Shown one piece after another: positions 19,841 through 28,019 of a DNA stretch of 49,580 bases (its first letter is position 1; each line of letters opens with the position of its first letter). Both the position numbers and the translations under genes were made by a program. The DNA is from Microcaldota archaeon. Lineage in GTDB: Archaea; Micrarchaeota; Micrarchaeia; CABMEP01. Location of the stretch: positions 36,977-86,556 of the forward strand of contig JAOAKO010000001.1 of assembly GCA_026413625.1 (NCBI GenBank). The letters are read 5' to 3'. The notes under the pieces are model-generated. The model saw only the letters and a list, made by a program, of their open reading frames with translations. It ran no database searches and was not told the DNA's origin.

Positions 19841-20971
19841 ATGGCAAAATTCAAATTTAATGATCCGAACGACAAGAATAAAAAGGAAAGGTTTGATAGA
19901 AAATTTGACCTTCCAGATGAAAACTTAATCCCTATGGAGAAGAAGGACTATCCGCTCGTGGAACAGAGCAGGAAAGAAAGGTTAAGCTTTGAGAAATACT
20001 TGGAATTAGATGAGTCGTATAATGTTATAAATGAAACTCTGGAAGAAATATCAAAAACTAATAAATGCACGATAGAGCAAGCCGACGTTCTTAACACTAA
20101 TTTTGCAAAGCTCTTAGTTGGGATATATCAACTTAACAAGAAAAATCTACATTCATTTTATTTCAAGAAACTAACCCAGCACGACTACGATGCGCTTAAT
20201 AAGCATTTGCTATCATTCATAAATTCTAGCCTTACTTTCGATGACATTTGCTCCGATGTAGAGAAGGGAATAGATTTGAAAAAGCAGATACGCGATTCAT
20301 TCAGCTGCGTATTTTATGATGCGTTCAGCAAGGATTTCAATTTATGCTATGAAGAGAACTACACCGAACTTATACACCTCCATACGCTTCAAACGTCAAT
20401 AGTGTTCGGCTTCATAGCTTCTAGAGACATAAAGAAAAGAATAAGAGCAAACAGATATTTCACGTTTGAATACCTGGATGATGTGGAGGTGCAGGTAATC
20501 TCAGATATTTCTTGCCTTTTGGCACTGACATATCCATACAATGGAAGCATTGTCAAATTCAACATCAATGATTTCTTCCCAATCAAAAAGAAATTATCCG
20601 AATATTCCAAGCAGATCGAGAAATTTGCAAACAAAGACTGGAAAGATAAGGCCGAATGGCTGAATTCGAAATTAGAGGAGTTACACGAACAGGGAAAAGT
20701 TATGGATTTGAGCGAAAAGATTCTATTCGAATCAGTGCTTTATCAGGTCTCAACAGAAATTACGATTCCGAGAGAAGGGGAAGATATAGAAAAGACAAGG
20801 GAGCTGGCAAGAAACACGGTTCTTGATCCATACTTTAAGGCATTTTTTGCATATTACAGCGGAGATGAAAAGGGATACGACAGAAACATGGAGATAGCCA
20901 AAAAAGCCCTGCTAAAGCTGATTTATCTGATAGATTTTGAAAAATCAAACAAAAATACGGATTCAAAGTGA
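19841..20971 (+). CDS. Uncharacterised alpha-helical cytoplasmic protein
   Basis: 376 aa uninterrupted ORF with a strong upstream promoter; no family recognised. Confidence 0.75.
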   Translation: MAKFKFNDPNDKNKKERFDRKFDLPDENLIPMEKKDYPLVEQSRKERLSFEKYLELDESYNVINETLEEISKTNKCTIEQADVLNTNFAKLLVGIYQLNKKNLHSFYFKKLTQHDYDALNKHLLSFINSSLTFDDICSDVEKGIDLKKQIRDSFSCVFYDAFSKDFNLCYEENYTELIHLHTLQTSIVFGFIASRDIKKRIRANRYFTFEYLDDVEVQVISDISCLLALTYPYNGSIVKFNINDFFPIKKKLSEYSKQIEKFANKDWKDKAEWLNSKLEELHEQGKVMDLSEKILFESVLYQVSTEITIPREGEDIEKTRELARNTVLDPYFKAFFAYYSGDEKGYDRNMEIAKKALLKLIYLIDFEKSNKNTDSK

Positions 20972-20976
20972 TATTT

Positions 20977-21654
20977 ATGGAAAATAAAAACAATTTCGAA
21001 AAAATAAAGAAGGAAATAGAAGAGATTAAATCCAAGAACGCAAACCACCCGATCTTCAAGGCAATATGCGTCGAGGAACACGACAGCTTAAGGAACGGTT
21101 TGTCCAGCAGATTAAAAGAAATAGGAAACTCCTTCAGAGGATTTAAAGTTGAATTTTCCCTCGCCAAGTTCAATAATGAGATTCCCGGTCTGATAATAAA
21201 AAATGAAGGCGCTGATTTGGTCATTATTGATTTGGATCAACATCCGAACGATCCGGTTAATACAGTCAATCAAATCCGTGCATTTGGATGGTACATACCG
21301 GTAATATTTGCTTCGGTTGAAAGAATAAAAGCAGTAAAGGCATTGAATATAGTTAAAAGCGTGGACATTGCATTCTCAGGAATCAACAACCTGTCGAATA
21401 ATGGCTCAATCATATACAATCTCAATAAATTCGAAAGCTATCTGTCCATGCAGGATATGGCAAAAAAGAGCCAATTAGAAAGAATGCTTTTTCCGATTTT
21501 GGACAATTTGATATACAACTCTGTCGACAAGCAGGTCCTTTATCTTTCGAAAGGGCCCAGGATAATATCCTCTGCAATTCTAAGGGCAAAGGAAATTCGT
21601 ATGCATGTCGAAGAGGCGATCGAAAGATATAAAAGAAACAAAAACGGGGAGTGA
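20977..21654 (+). CDS. Receiver (CheY)-like domain protein, degenerate
   Basis: Acidic loop VEEHDSLRNGLSSRL, beta3 ADLVIIDLDQHP, beta4 IPVIFASVERIKAV; the usual beta5 K-P is not evident. ATG at 20977 preferred over GTG at 20968. Confidence 0.6.
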   Translation: MENKNNFEKIKKEIEEIKSKNANHPIFKAICVEEHDSLRNGLSSRLKEIGNSFRGFKVEFSLAKFNNEIPGLIIKNEGADLVIIDLDQHPNDPVNTVNQIRAFGWYIPVIFASVERIKAVKALNIVKSVDIAFSGINNLSNNGSIIYNLNKFESYLSMQDMAKKSQLERMLFPILDNLIYNSVDKQVLYLSKGPRIISSAILRAKEIRMHVEEAIERYKRNKNGE

Positions 21655-21658
21655 ATTG

Positions 21659-22204
21659 ATGCAGTACCGAGAGCGGTTGAATGATTTAAACAAATCCATC
21701 GCAAAAAGAAAGATCGCAGGAAAATGGTTGCTTTTACATTTGAAAGATGCAAAACAGCCTGGCTGCTTTTATTCAAAGCTCATAACTCCATTGTCATTCG
21801 ACCAAAGCAAAGTAAAGATTAAATGCAATGACCTTTGGTTTTCAACAGAGTGGGAAGAGATTCAGGTCTGGTTTCCTCGCTCAAAGAAAACAACGCGCTA
21901 TGAGAATCTTTCTGATCTCTTGACTGAAATTGAGGCGTATCCTTTAATAAGGCCGGAAATAAATAAAATTCTCAGTTTGCTGGCAGACGCAAAAGCGATT
22001 AATATCGATTATAGAAATTTTATGGAAGGCCTTCTTTCAAACAATAGCGGGATAGACATACTCACCAGATATTTTTCAATCTCCTGCCATGACGTATACA
22101 AAAATATAACGTCTGTATGCAAAAACGAATTCAAAATTCCAAAAATAACTGGCGCGGCTATTTTTGGCAAATTTAAGAAACCCGATAACAAGGATTTCAT
22201 ATAG
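21659..22204 (+). CDS. Uncharacterised protein
   Basis: ORF MQYRERLNDLNKSIAKRKIAGKW...; start chosen just after the upstream stop (listed ORF start at 21605 overlaps the previous gene). Confidence 0.7.
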   Translation: MQYRERLNDLNKSIAKRKIAGKWLLLHLKDAKQPGCFYSKLITPLSFDQSKVKIKCNDLWFSTEWEEIQVWFPRSKKTTRYENLSDLLTEIEAYPLIRPEINKILSLLADAKAINIDYRNFMEGLLSNNSGIDILTRYFSISCHDVYKNITSVCKNEFKIPKITGAAIFGKFKKPDNKDFI

Positions 22205-22309
22205 CTTCGTCTATTAACGAATTTTGAAATTCCAATCGAAAATCTTAAAATCTTTATTTTATAGCTAATATCAAAAAATAAATGCGCGAAAGCGCGGAGT
22301 TGATTACAA

Positions 22310-22504
22310 ATGAAGAAAGACACATTGGCAATGATTGCCCTTGTCTTGACTATAATAGGAGGCTTGAACTGGGGTTTAGTAGGTCTTTTGAATCTAGACC
22401 TCGTAAAACTGATATTCGGCTTCATGCCTCTATTGCAACAGATAATCTACATCCTTGTAGGTTTGTCTGCTTTGTATCTAGCATACGCTGAATTTAAGGA
22501 ATAA
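22310..22504 (+). CDS. DUF378 family small membrane protein
   Basis: ALVLTIIGGLNWGLVGLLNLDLVKLIFG is typical of the DUF378 (YuzA-like) family. Confidence 0.9.
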   Translation: MKKDTLAMIALVLTIIGGLNWGLVGLLNLDLVKLIFGFMPLLQQIIYILVGLSALYLAYAEFKE

Positions 22505-22615
22505 TTTCTTTATTTTTTATTTTTTTATTTTCGTTTTTTTATTTTTCTCTCACTGGAAATCCAGTATGGATAACTTTTTAAATATATAATTCGTATTAAT
22601 TTAAGAAAATCAAAG

Positions 22616-22638
22616 GAAAACATGCTTTACGTGTTTTC
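22616..22638 (+). promoter_or_regulatory. Putative 5' UTR hairpin
   Basis: GAAAACATG-CTTTA-CGTGTTTTC, 9-bp stem with one G-U pair, between TATA-like ttttaaatatataat and the ORF at 22657. Confidence 0.5.
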
Positions 22639-22656
22639 TAGTTTTAAGGTGAGCAT

Positions 22657-22821
22657 ATGGTAGTGGAGTATTCAGAGTTCAAGGGAAATAAGCTTATAGT
22701 GCTTAAGAGAGACGAGAATGACAAGTATCCGTTTCAATTCGGAAAGTCAAAGGCGAGGCTTATAGTCCAGCATTTTGACGAGATCAAGGCCTTTGCAGAA
22801 GAGGATTCCCAGTCTGAATGA
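22657..22821 (+). CDS. Small conserved-looking protein (54 aa), absent from the supplied ORF track
   Basis: MVVEYSEFKGNKLIVLKRDENDKYPFQFGKSKARLIVQHFDEIKAFAEEDSQSE; resembles a small FKGxxxIVLKRDENDxYPFxFGxxKAxLI protein family common in uncultured prokaryotes. Confidence 0.85.
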   Translation: MVVEYSEFKGNKLIVLKRDENDKYPFQFGKSKARLIVQHFDEIKAFAEEDSQSE

Positions 22822-22845
22822 TTTATTTTTGTAAAAGGTCGGGAG

Positions 22846-23424
22846 ATGGCAAAAAAACAAACAAAATCAAACATTGAATTGCGCTTTTTTCTAGATCCAT
22901 CTCTCTCCAAAAAACTTTCAAATAAATGGAAAGACGAAGGTTACAAGTCAAATTGCTTTTCTTATACTGACTTTTATTTCAGGCATGAAAAATCCGGGAA
23001 GAAATTTGCAAAAATAAGAAAGTGGAGAATTCCTAAATGGAAGCCTGAATTGATTTTTTTTGAGCGAAAAAGCGGAATAAAAACAGAAACACGAAGGAAG
23101 TACAATAGCGTAGCAGAGGCAACTAAACATCTTGAGAATATAGGTTATGAACCTTATTTGAAGATTGATAAGAAGAAATGCATCAAGTTTGCAAAGAAAA
23201 ATAAGTCTTATTTTCTAGAGTACATTCCGGGATTAGGCTGGACCGGCGAAATTGAGTTTGCTAAAAATGAAAAACAAAGAATGAAGGATGAGATAGGATA
23301 TCTCAAATCTCAAGGAATCAATCGCTTTTCTCTGGCATCAATGTTGGAAACAATGGAGCAAAAACTGGGAATTAAAAAGCCAAAAAAGCCAAAGATTTAC
23401 AAGTATCAGCTGCTAAGAATATAA
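22846..23424 (+). CDS. CYTH-like (triphosphate tunnel) domain protein
   Basis: NIELRFFLD..., TDFYFRHE, ERKSGIKTETRRKY, EYIPGLGWTGEIEFA resemble CYTH/CyaB-ThTPase motifs, though the N-terminal ExExK is imperfect. Confidence 0.5.
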   Translation: MAKKQTKSNIELRFFLDPSLSKKLSNKWKDEGYKSNCFSYTDFYFRHEKSGKKFAKIRKWRIPKWKPELIFFERKSGIKTETRRKYNSVAEATKHLENIGYEPYLKIDKKKCIKFAKKNKSYFLEYIPGLGWTGEIEFAKNEKQRMKDEIGYLKSQGINRFSLASMLETMEQKLGIKKPKKPKIYKYQLLRI

Positions 23425-23440
23425 TCAACCTGCCAGTCAA

Positions 23441-24001
23441 CTAATTTCGGTTCATCTCTTCAGGTTTTATCTTTTCTCTGCGCAATTTTATAACAGCCTT
23501 ATTTTCTTGCGGTTTCATTTCTTCAAGTCGTATGTGTAGGCGGTAAGCCGCCTCATGGTCGGGAATCATGTAGTCAATTTGTCTTTCATTTTTCAAGCTC
23601 ACACCGATCTTCTTTTCATCTTCCCCATAGCTTATTACAAACACTGCAGATTGCTCTTTAAAAGTATAGGAATAAGAGATCCAAGTTATATTCACGTTAT
23701 AGTATCTTATCGTTTCTCTTAATTTAATCTCCCTTGTTGCATATTTTTCTTGGCTGATTTCCTTATTTATTGTTTCATCAATTACTATTGTTTTTGTTGA
23801 CGGAAGCGGAACTTCAAGATTTGGCAGCTCTGACCTGAATACTGCAAAATTAAAACTGCTTGCAGAGAGATCCTTTACATTTTCTATTTTGTCCTCTTTA
23901 AGCGGCTCCTTTTTCATGAATATCGCTTCGCCATTGAGTGGGGAAGCAAGTGCCGAACATGCGCCAAGTATAAGCACGCTTTTCTTTAACGTTGTTTTCA
24001 T
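23441..24001 (-). CDS. Hypothetical secreted/exported protein
   Basis: 186 aa with signal-like N-terminus MKTTLKKSVLILGACSALASPLNG. Confidence 0.6.
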   Translation of the reverse strand: MKTTLKKSVLILGACSALASPLNGEAIFMKKEPLKEDKIENVKDLSASSFNFAVFRSELPNLEVPLPSTKTIVIDETINKEISQEKYATREIKLRETIRYYNVNITWISYSYTFKEQSAVFVISYGEDEKKIGVSLKNERQIDYMIPDHEAAYRLHIRLEEMKPQENKAVIKLRREKIKPEEMNRN

Positions 24002-24336
24002 AATCCCATCTCCAAATGTCAGTTACATAATTTTAGATGTTTTTCAATAACCGATAGAATGTTACAGAAAGAGTTTTCTGTATTCATTATTTAATTGGTC
24101 TAAATTATATATATTTATTAAGTTTAAAAATGTATCGTCAAATGACGTTTTTGCCGGTTTCAAATCATTAATTATAGTTCAATATTGAGTTTTATGCGGT
24201 TTAAGCAATGATTTTTGAAACTCTGAAATAATATAAATTAAGGATACCCTTAAATTTAAAATTAGTTATATTTAAAAAATTTAATATAATATACAGTTAT
24301 GTCAGTTATCTAATATATACAAATAAGTTAGATATT

Positions 24337-26136
24337 ATGGCCGAAAAACTATCCTGTTTCATGCGATTGATGTTTTTGATTTCATTGGCCATATTTGCAA
24401 ATCTTTCTTTTGCTAAATCATATGTAAATCCTTCAGCGAACCTTATTTATCAACTCAATGCGGATGGAACGGTAAATGTCCACGAAGAAATTGTTTATTC
24501 CATCTCATGTCCCTCTTCAGATTGTTTCTACGAGCTTTACACATGGCATCCATCTTCTCTTGAAATAGTAGACGCTTCAGGCTATTGCAAAGAAACAGAT
24601 TGCGTTTTTTATACCCAATACAACAAAGGAAATTATGAGCTTGTCTTGAGGAAAGAGACCGGCTTTAAAACGGGCGTATATACTGCAGTATTTGACTATA
24701 CTCTAAAGGGAGAAATACTTGAGCAAAAAGACGCCGCGCAGTTTTTCTATAAGATATGGTATGACCAATGGCCAAAACAAATATCTAAATTAACTATGAA
24801 AATAATATTGCCAGGTCCTGTTTCAGATGTCGTATTCTTTACACATAACTCCACTCCTTCTTCTATTTATGCTGGAGGAAATGAGATAAGTTTGGTTGCG
24901 GAAAATTATCCTGCAAATAGTTATTACGAAATTAACTTACTGATGCCTAAAGAGTGGTTCAACAATCTGCGAATCGCCACGAACTATATGACGAAAGAAG
25001 AGATAATTCGAGGGGAAGAAAGATATCTTGGCCAGACAAACAATAATTTCCTATCTCTTCTTTCAATGCTTTACACTATACTTCTTATATTGGCTCCACT
25101 TGCTCTACTATTATATCTGTATTATACTTATGGAAAGGAAGAAGACTTTCCTGAACTGAATTCACTCCCACCCTATGTGCGCGATATTTCAGAAATTGAC
25201 AAAGACATCCCTCCAACCGAAGCGGCAGTTCTCTTAAACCCGATTTCAGCAAATAAAAAAGATTTAGAACTTATTTCAAGGGTAATTGCAGCTGAAACAA
25301 TGGAGTTGATAAGACTGGGCTACTTGGAAGTGGAAGAGCGAGAAATCAGGGGAATTATCGGATCAAACAAAAAGATTGAATTTACTATAGTTCCGAATAA
25401 AGATCCGGCCGGCCTAACTGAGATACAGAAAACAATACTAGACTTTATGAAATCAAATTTGGAAAGCAATGGAAAGTTCAGTTTCGAAAGAGATTTCGGC
25501 CTTTCATTCGAAGCGTTCAGCGCTTCCCAAAAATACAAGTATCTATTTATTGGCCTGGTAAATAACCTGTTTGCAAAAGCCGTAGGCATACTAAAATCAA
25601 AGAATTATATAGATATGACCGGAGTAAATCTAATGAACAGAGGATTTTTTATTTGGTTTGTCATAGCAATAATAAGTGGAGTGTTTATTCCGCAACTAAT
25701 CGGCGGATTATCGTTTCTCCTGTTCATCAGTATCTTTTTGTGGCTATTTATTATTTTGTTTATAAACATGAAACCGGATTTGTTGGGAAGATGGACGAAA
25801 GAAGGGAGGATAAGGCATGAAAAAATGAAAAGATATCACAAATTTATGGAAGATCTCACATTAATGAAAGAAAAGAACATCAAGGATGTAATTCTTTGGG
25901 AAAGGCTATTGGTTTATGCGACAGCGTTTGGAATTGCAGATAAAGTAATAAGATCCATGGAAGTTGTTATTCCGGAATACAAATCCAATGTAAAGCTTAG
26001 GACTACCTCCGTTCTCGCAACTTCTCTTGCTGCCTCTACAAGGAGAGCCGTCTTTTCGTATGTGCATCAGGGCAAATCTGTAGGTGGATTTGGAGGCGGC
26101 CGTGGCGGGGGAGGCGGTGGCGGAGGAGCTAGATAA
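24337..26136 (+). CDS. DUF2207 family membrane protein
   Basis: Signal peptide, N-terminal beta domain, TM segments, C-terminal GGFGGGRGGGGGGGGAR typical of DUF2207. Confidence 0.85.
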   Translation: MAEKLSCFMRLMFLISLAIFANLSFAKSYVNPSANLIYQLNADGTVNVHEEIVYSISCPSSDCFYELYTWHPSSLEIVDASGYCKETDCVFYTQYNKGNYELVLRKETGFKTGVYTAVFDYTLKGEILEQKDAAQFFYKIWYDQWPKQISKLTMKIILPGPVSDVVFFTHNSTPSSIYAGGNEISLVAENYPANSYYEINLLMPKEWFNNLRIATNYMTKEEIIRGEERYLGQTNNNFLSLLSMLYTILLILAPLALLLYLYYTYGKEEDFPELNSLPPYVRDISEIDKDIPPTEAAVLLNPISANKKDLELISRVIAAETMELIRLGYLEVEEREIRGIIGSNKKIEFTIVPNKDPAGLTEIQKTILDFMKSNLESNGKFSFERDFGLSFEAFSASQKYKYLFIGLVNNLFAKAVGILKSKNYIDMTGVNLMNRGFFIWFVIAIISGVFIPQLIGGLSFLLFISIFLWLFIILFINMKPDLLGRWTKEGRIRHEKMKRYHKFMEDLTLMKEKNIKDVILWERLLVYATAFGIADKVIRSMEVVIPEYKSNVKLRTTSVLATSLAASTRRAVFSYVHQGKSVGGFGGGRGGGGGGGGAR

Positions 26137-26171
26137 TCGTTTATTTGATTAAAGGGAGGTATCAGATAAAC

Positions 26172-26408
26172 ATGCAAGAATCAAATTCTAAATTCTCATT
26201 TAAGGCAAGGGCAGCAAATTCTTTAGACAAGCTTGAGTCGGCCGCTAAGAAGCTGAAAGATAAAGTCAAGATTTCAACATTGGACGACAACTGGTTTAAG
26301 AAAATAAATTATGACGACTATTCATCTATGGCAAAATCCATAGAAGAATGGATAAGAATACTTGAACACGCTGAGCAGAATAAAAAGCGCAAAAATACAT
26401 CATATTAA
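26172..26408 (+). CDS. Hypothetical small helical protein
   Basis: MQESNSKFSFKARAANSLDKLESAAKKLKD...; follows the DUF2207 gene; ATG at 26172 preferred. Confidence 0.6.
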   Translation: MQESNSKFSFKARAANSLDKLESAAKKLKDKVKISTLDDNWFKKINYDDYSSMAKSIEEWIRILEHAEQNKKRKNTSY

Positions 26409-26429
26409 GTCCTTTCTTATCATGAAATA

Positions 26430-26445
26430 GGAAACATTTATATAT
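26430..26445 (+). promoter_or_regulatory. BRE/TATA promoter, predicted leaderless
   Basis: GGAAACATTTATATAT then exactly 20 nt to the ATG at 26466. Confidence 0.7.
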
Positions 26446-26465
26446 TATGTTTGTTTCTAAATTTT

Positions 26466-27671
26466 ATGTCATATTTTAAGTTCGGGAGAAAGATATTCAG
26501 AGAAACAGAGATGTCTCTTTCAAATATAGACACTGGAGAGAAGATTAAAAAGACAGTAATTTTTTCAAATATGCTAATGGAGGATCTCCCTTATATGCAA
26601 GAGATACATAATCGCGCATGGGAGGCGGACAAATACCCCTCTCTATGTCTTGACCTCTCTCAGTTTCAATCCTACTATGAAAATTGCAGGGAATACAGCA
26701 TAGCAGCCTTAATCATAAATGAGGATGATCCGTCCAAATCCATCCCGGTAGGAGGAATATGTGCCATGCCCATAAATATGGTTACAATTGCGGGAAATTG
26801 GGACAGAACCGAAGGCGACGATTATCCGCTAACCTGGAACGAATGCACAAATTATGGTTATTTTGATACTAAACGAACGAGAGGAACCCTCGATAGAATT
26901 TGGCCTTGCAAAGAAGGTTCTTCCATTATTTGTCCTACTGTGTTTGTAAAGCCAAAGGTAAAAATCGGCGAAGGAGTGTATAGTTTAGGCTCTTTAATGA
27001 AGGAGATAATCTTGGCAGTAAATAACATGGCCAAGGAGAAGGCAGAAACGGAGAAGAGAAAGATAAGAATATATGCGTATAGCGCCCCAAGGAGATACGA
27101 TTACTATTATAAGGACCTTATGGATCGGGAGGGCAAAAAATTGGATATTCGGGATTATCTTTTGATGTCTACGATAAAGGATAAGATCGAAACTGAGTGG
27201 AGAAACTGCCTTGAAGCAGCGGGCCTTGGAAGAAATCCATCTCCCCAGGAAATAGAGAATTCATTTGAGGCAATAAAGAGAGCTGTAAAAGAAAGAGGGG
27301 AAGAGATTTACGAAGCATATAAACTGAGCGGAGGAGACTTACCAAAGCAGGAATTCGAAGAGAAAGAAATATTCCTCTCATATTCAATACTCGGGCCTGG
27401 AAAGGCAGCGTATGACAAGTTTGTGAGCCAATTCGAAATATTCAGTCCTAAAATCGTGTTTAGGAGCACTGCGCGCTCGGCGCTTGATCCTGTCATAGGC
27501 CGTCATCTTTCATTTGGTGCAGACATAAAGAAGATAGTGCCGCAGGGGAGAATAGATCCGAATTCAAGAAATTACAATGTTATTATGAAATATCCGTCTG
27601 CGGTTCCAGAAACAACTCCGAAAGCAGAGGTAACGAAGATAGAGACAAAGCCTATCGACTTAACCATGTAG
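26466..27671 (+). CDS. GNAT-like protein (tentative)
   Basis: VIFSNMLMEDLPYMQEIHNRAWE and GGICAMPINM suggest an acetyltransferase fold; GVYSLGSLMKEIILAV. Start at 26466 from promoter spacing. Confidence 0.5.
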   Translation: MSYFKFGRKIFRETEMSLSNIDTGEKIKKTVIFSNMLMEDLPYMQEIHNRAWEADKYPSLCLDLSQFQSYYENCREYSIAALIINEDDPSKSIPVGGICAMPINMVTIAGNWDRTEGDDYPLTWNECTNYGYFDTKRTRGTLDRIWPCKEGSSIICPTVFVKPKVKIGEGVYSLGSLMKEIILAVNNMAKEKAETEKRKIRIYAYSAPRRYDYYYKDLMDREGKKLDIRDYLLMSTIKDKIETEWRNCLEAAGLGRNPSPQEIENSFEAIKRAVKERGEEIYEAYKLSGGDLPKQEFEEKEIFLSYSILGPGKAAYDKFVSQFEIFSPKIVFRSTARSALDPVIGRHLSFGADIKKIVPQGRIDPNSRNYNVIMKYPSAVPETTPKAEVTKIETKPIDLTM

Positions 27672-27680
27672 TTAGGAGAA

Positions 27681-27935
27681 TTAGAACAGCAGCCATCCGT
27701 CATTTTCATCTTCTAACTCGTCCACTATAGACTTTGCAGTTTCGATTAATTTTTTTCTTTTTTCAATATCCTTTATTGTGGTTATTGTAAGGGATACGGT
27801 TTTTCGGCTTTTGCATTCATTTTTTATAATATCCTCGCTTTTTACAATAGGGAAATGAATCTTTCTTTTTTGCTTGGATTTAATTGTCTTAGATTGTTTT
27901 TTCATTTTTTCACTTCTCTCTAGTTTTATTGGCAT
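27681..27935 (-). CDS. Hypothetical protein
   Basis: 84 aa ORF, Lys-rich; not antisense to another gene. Confidence 0.4.
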   Translation of the reverse strand: MPIKLERSEKMKKQSKTIKSKQKRKIHFPIVKSEDIIKNECKSRKTVSLTITTIKDIEKRKKLIETAKSIVDELEDENDGWLLF

Positions 27936-28019
27936 TAAAATTCGTCAAATAACGTATTTTGCAAATATACTACGCATGTCATATTTATAAATGTTGTGCG
28001 ATCTCTATAAATTGATACG

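Noticed and set aside
22552-22565. ACTGG-AAAT-CCAGT hairpin after T-rich tracts downstream of DUF378
   Set aside because: Probably part of ordinary 3' end/termination; T-runs precede rather than follow it, so no specific function claimed.
24135-27955. Shared TCGTCAAATRACGT element at 24135-24148 and 27942-27955, both near divergent gene starts
   Set aside because: 13/14 identity between two sites is expected by chance in about 50 kb; only two copies, though worth a genome-wide scan.
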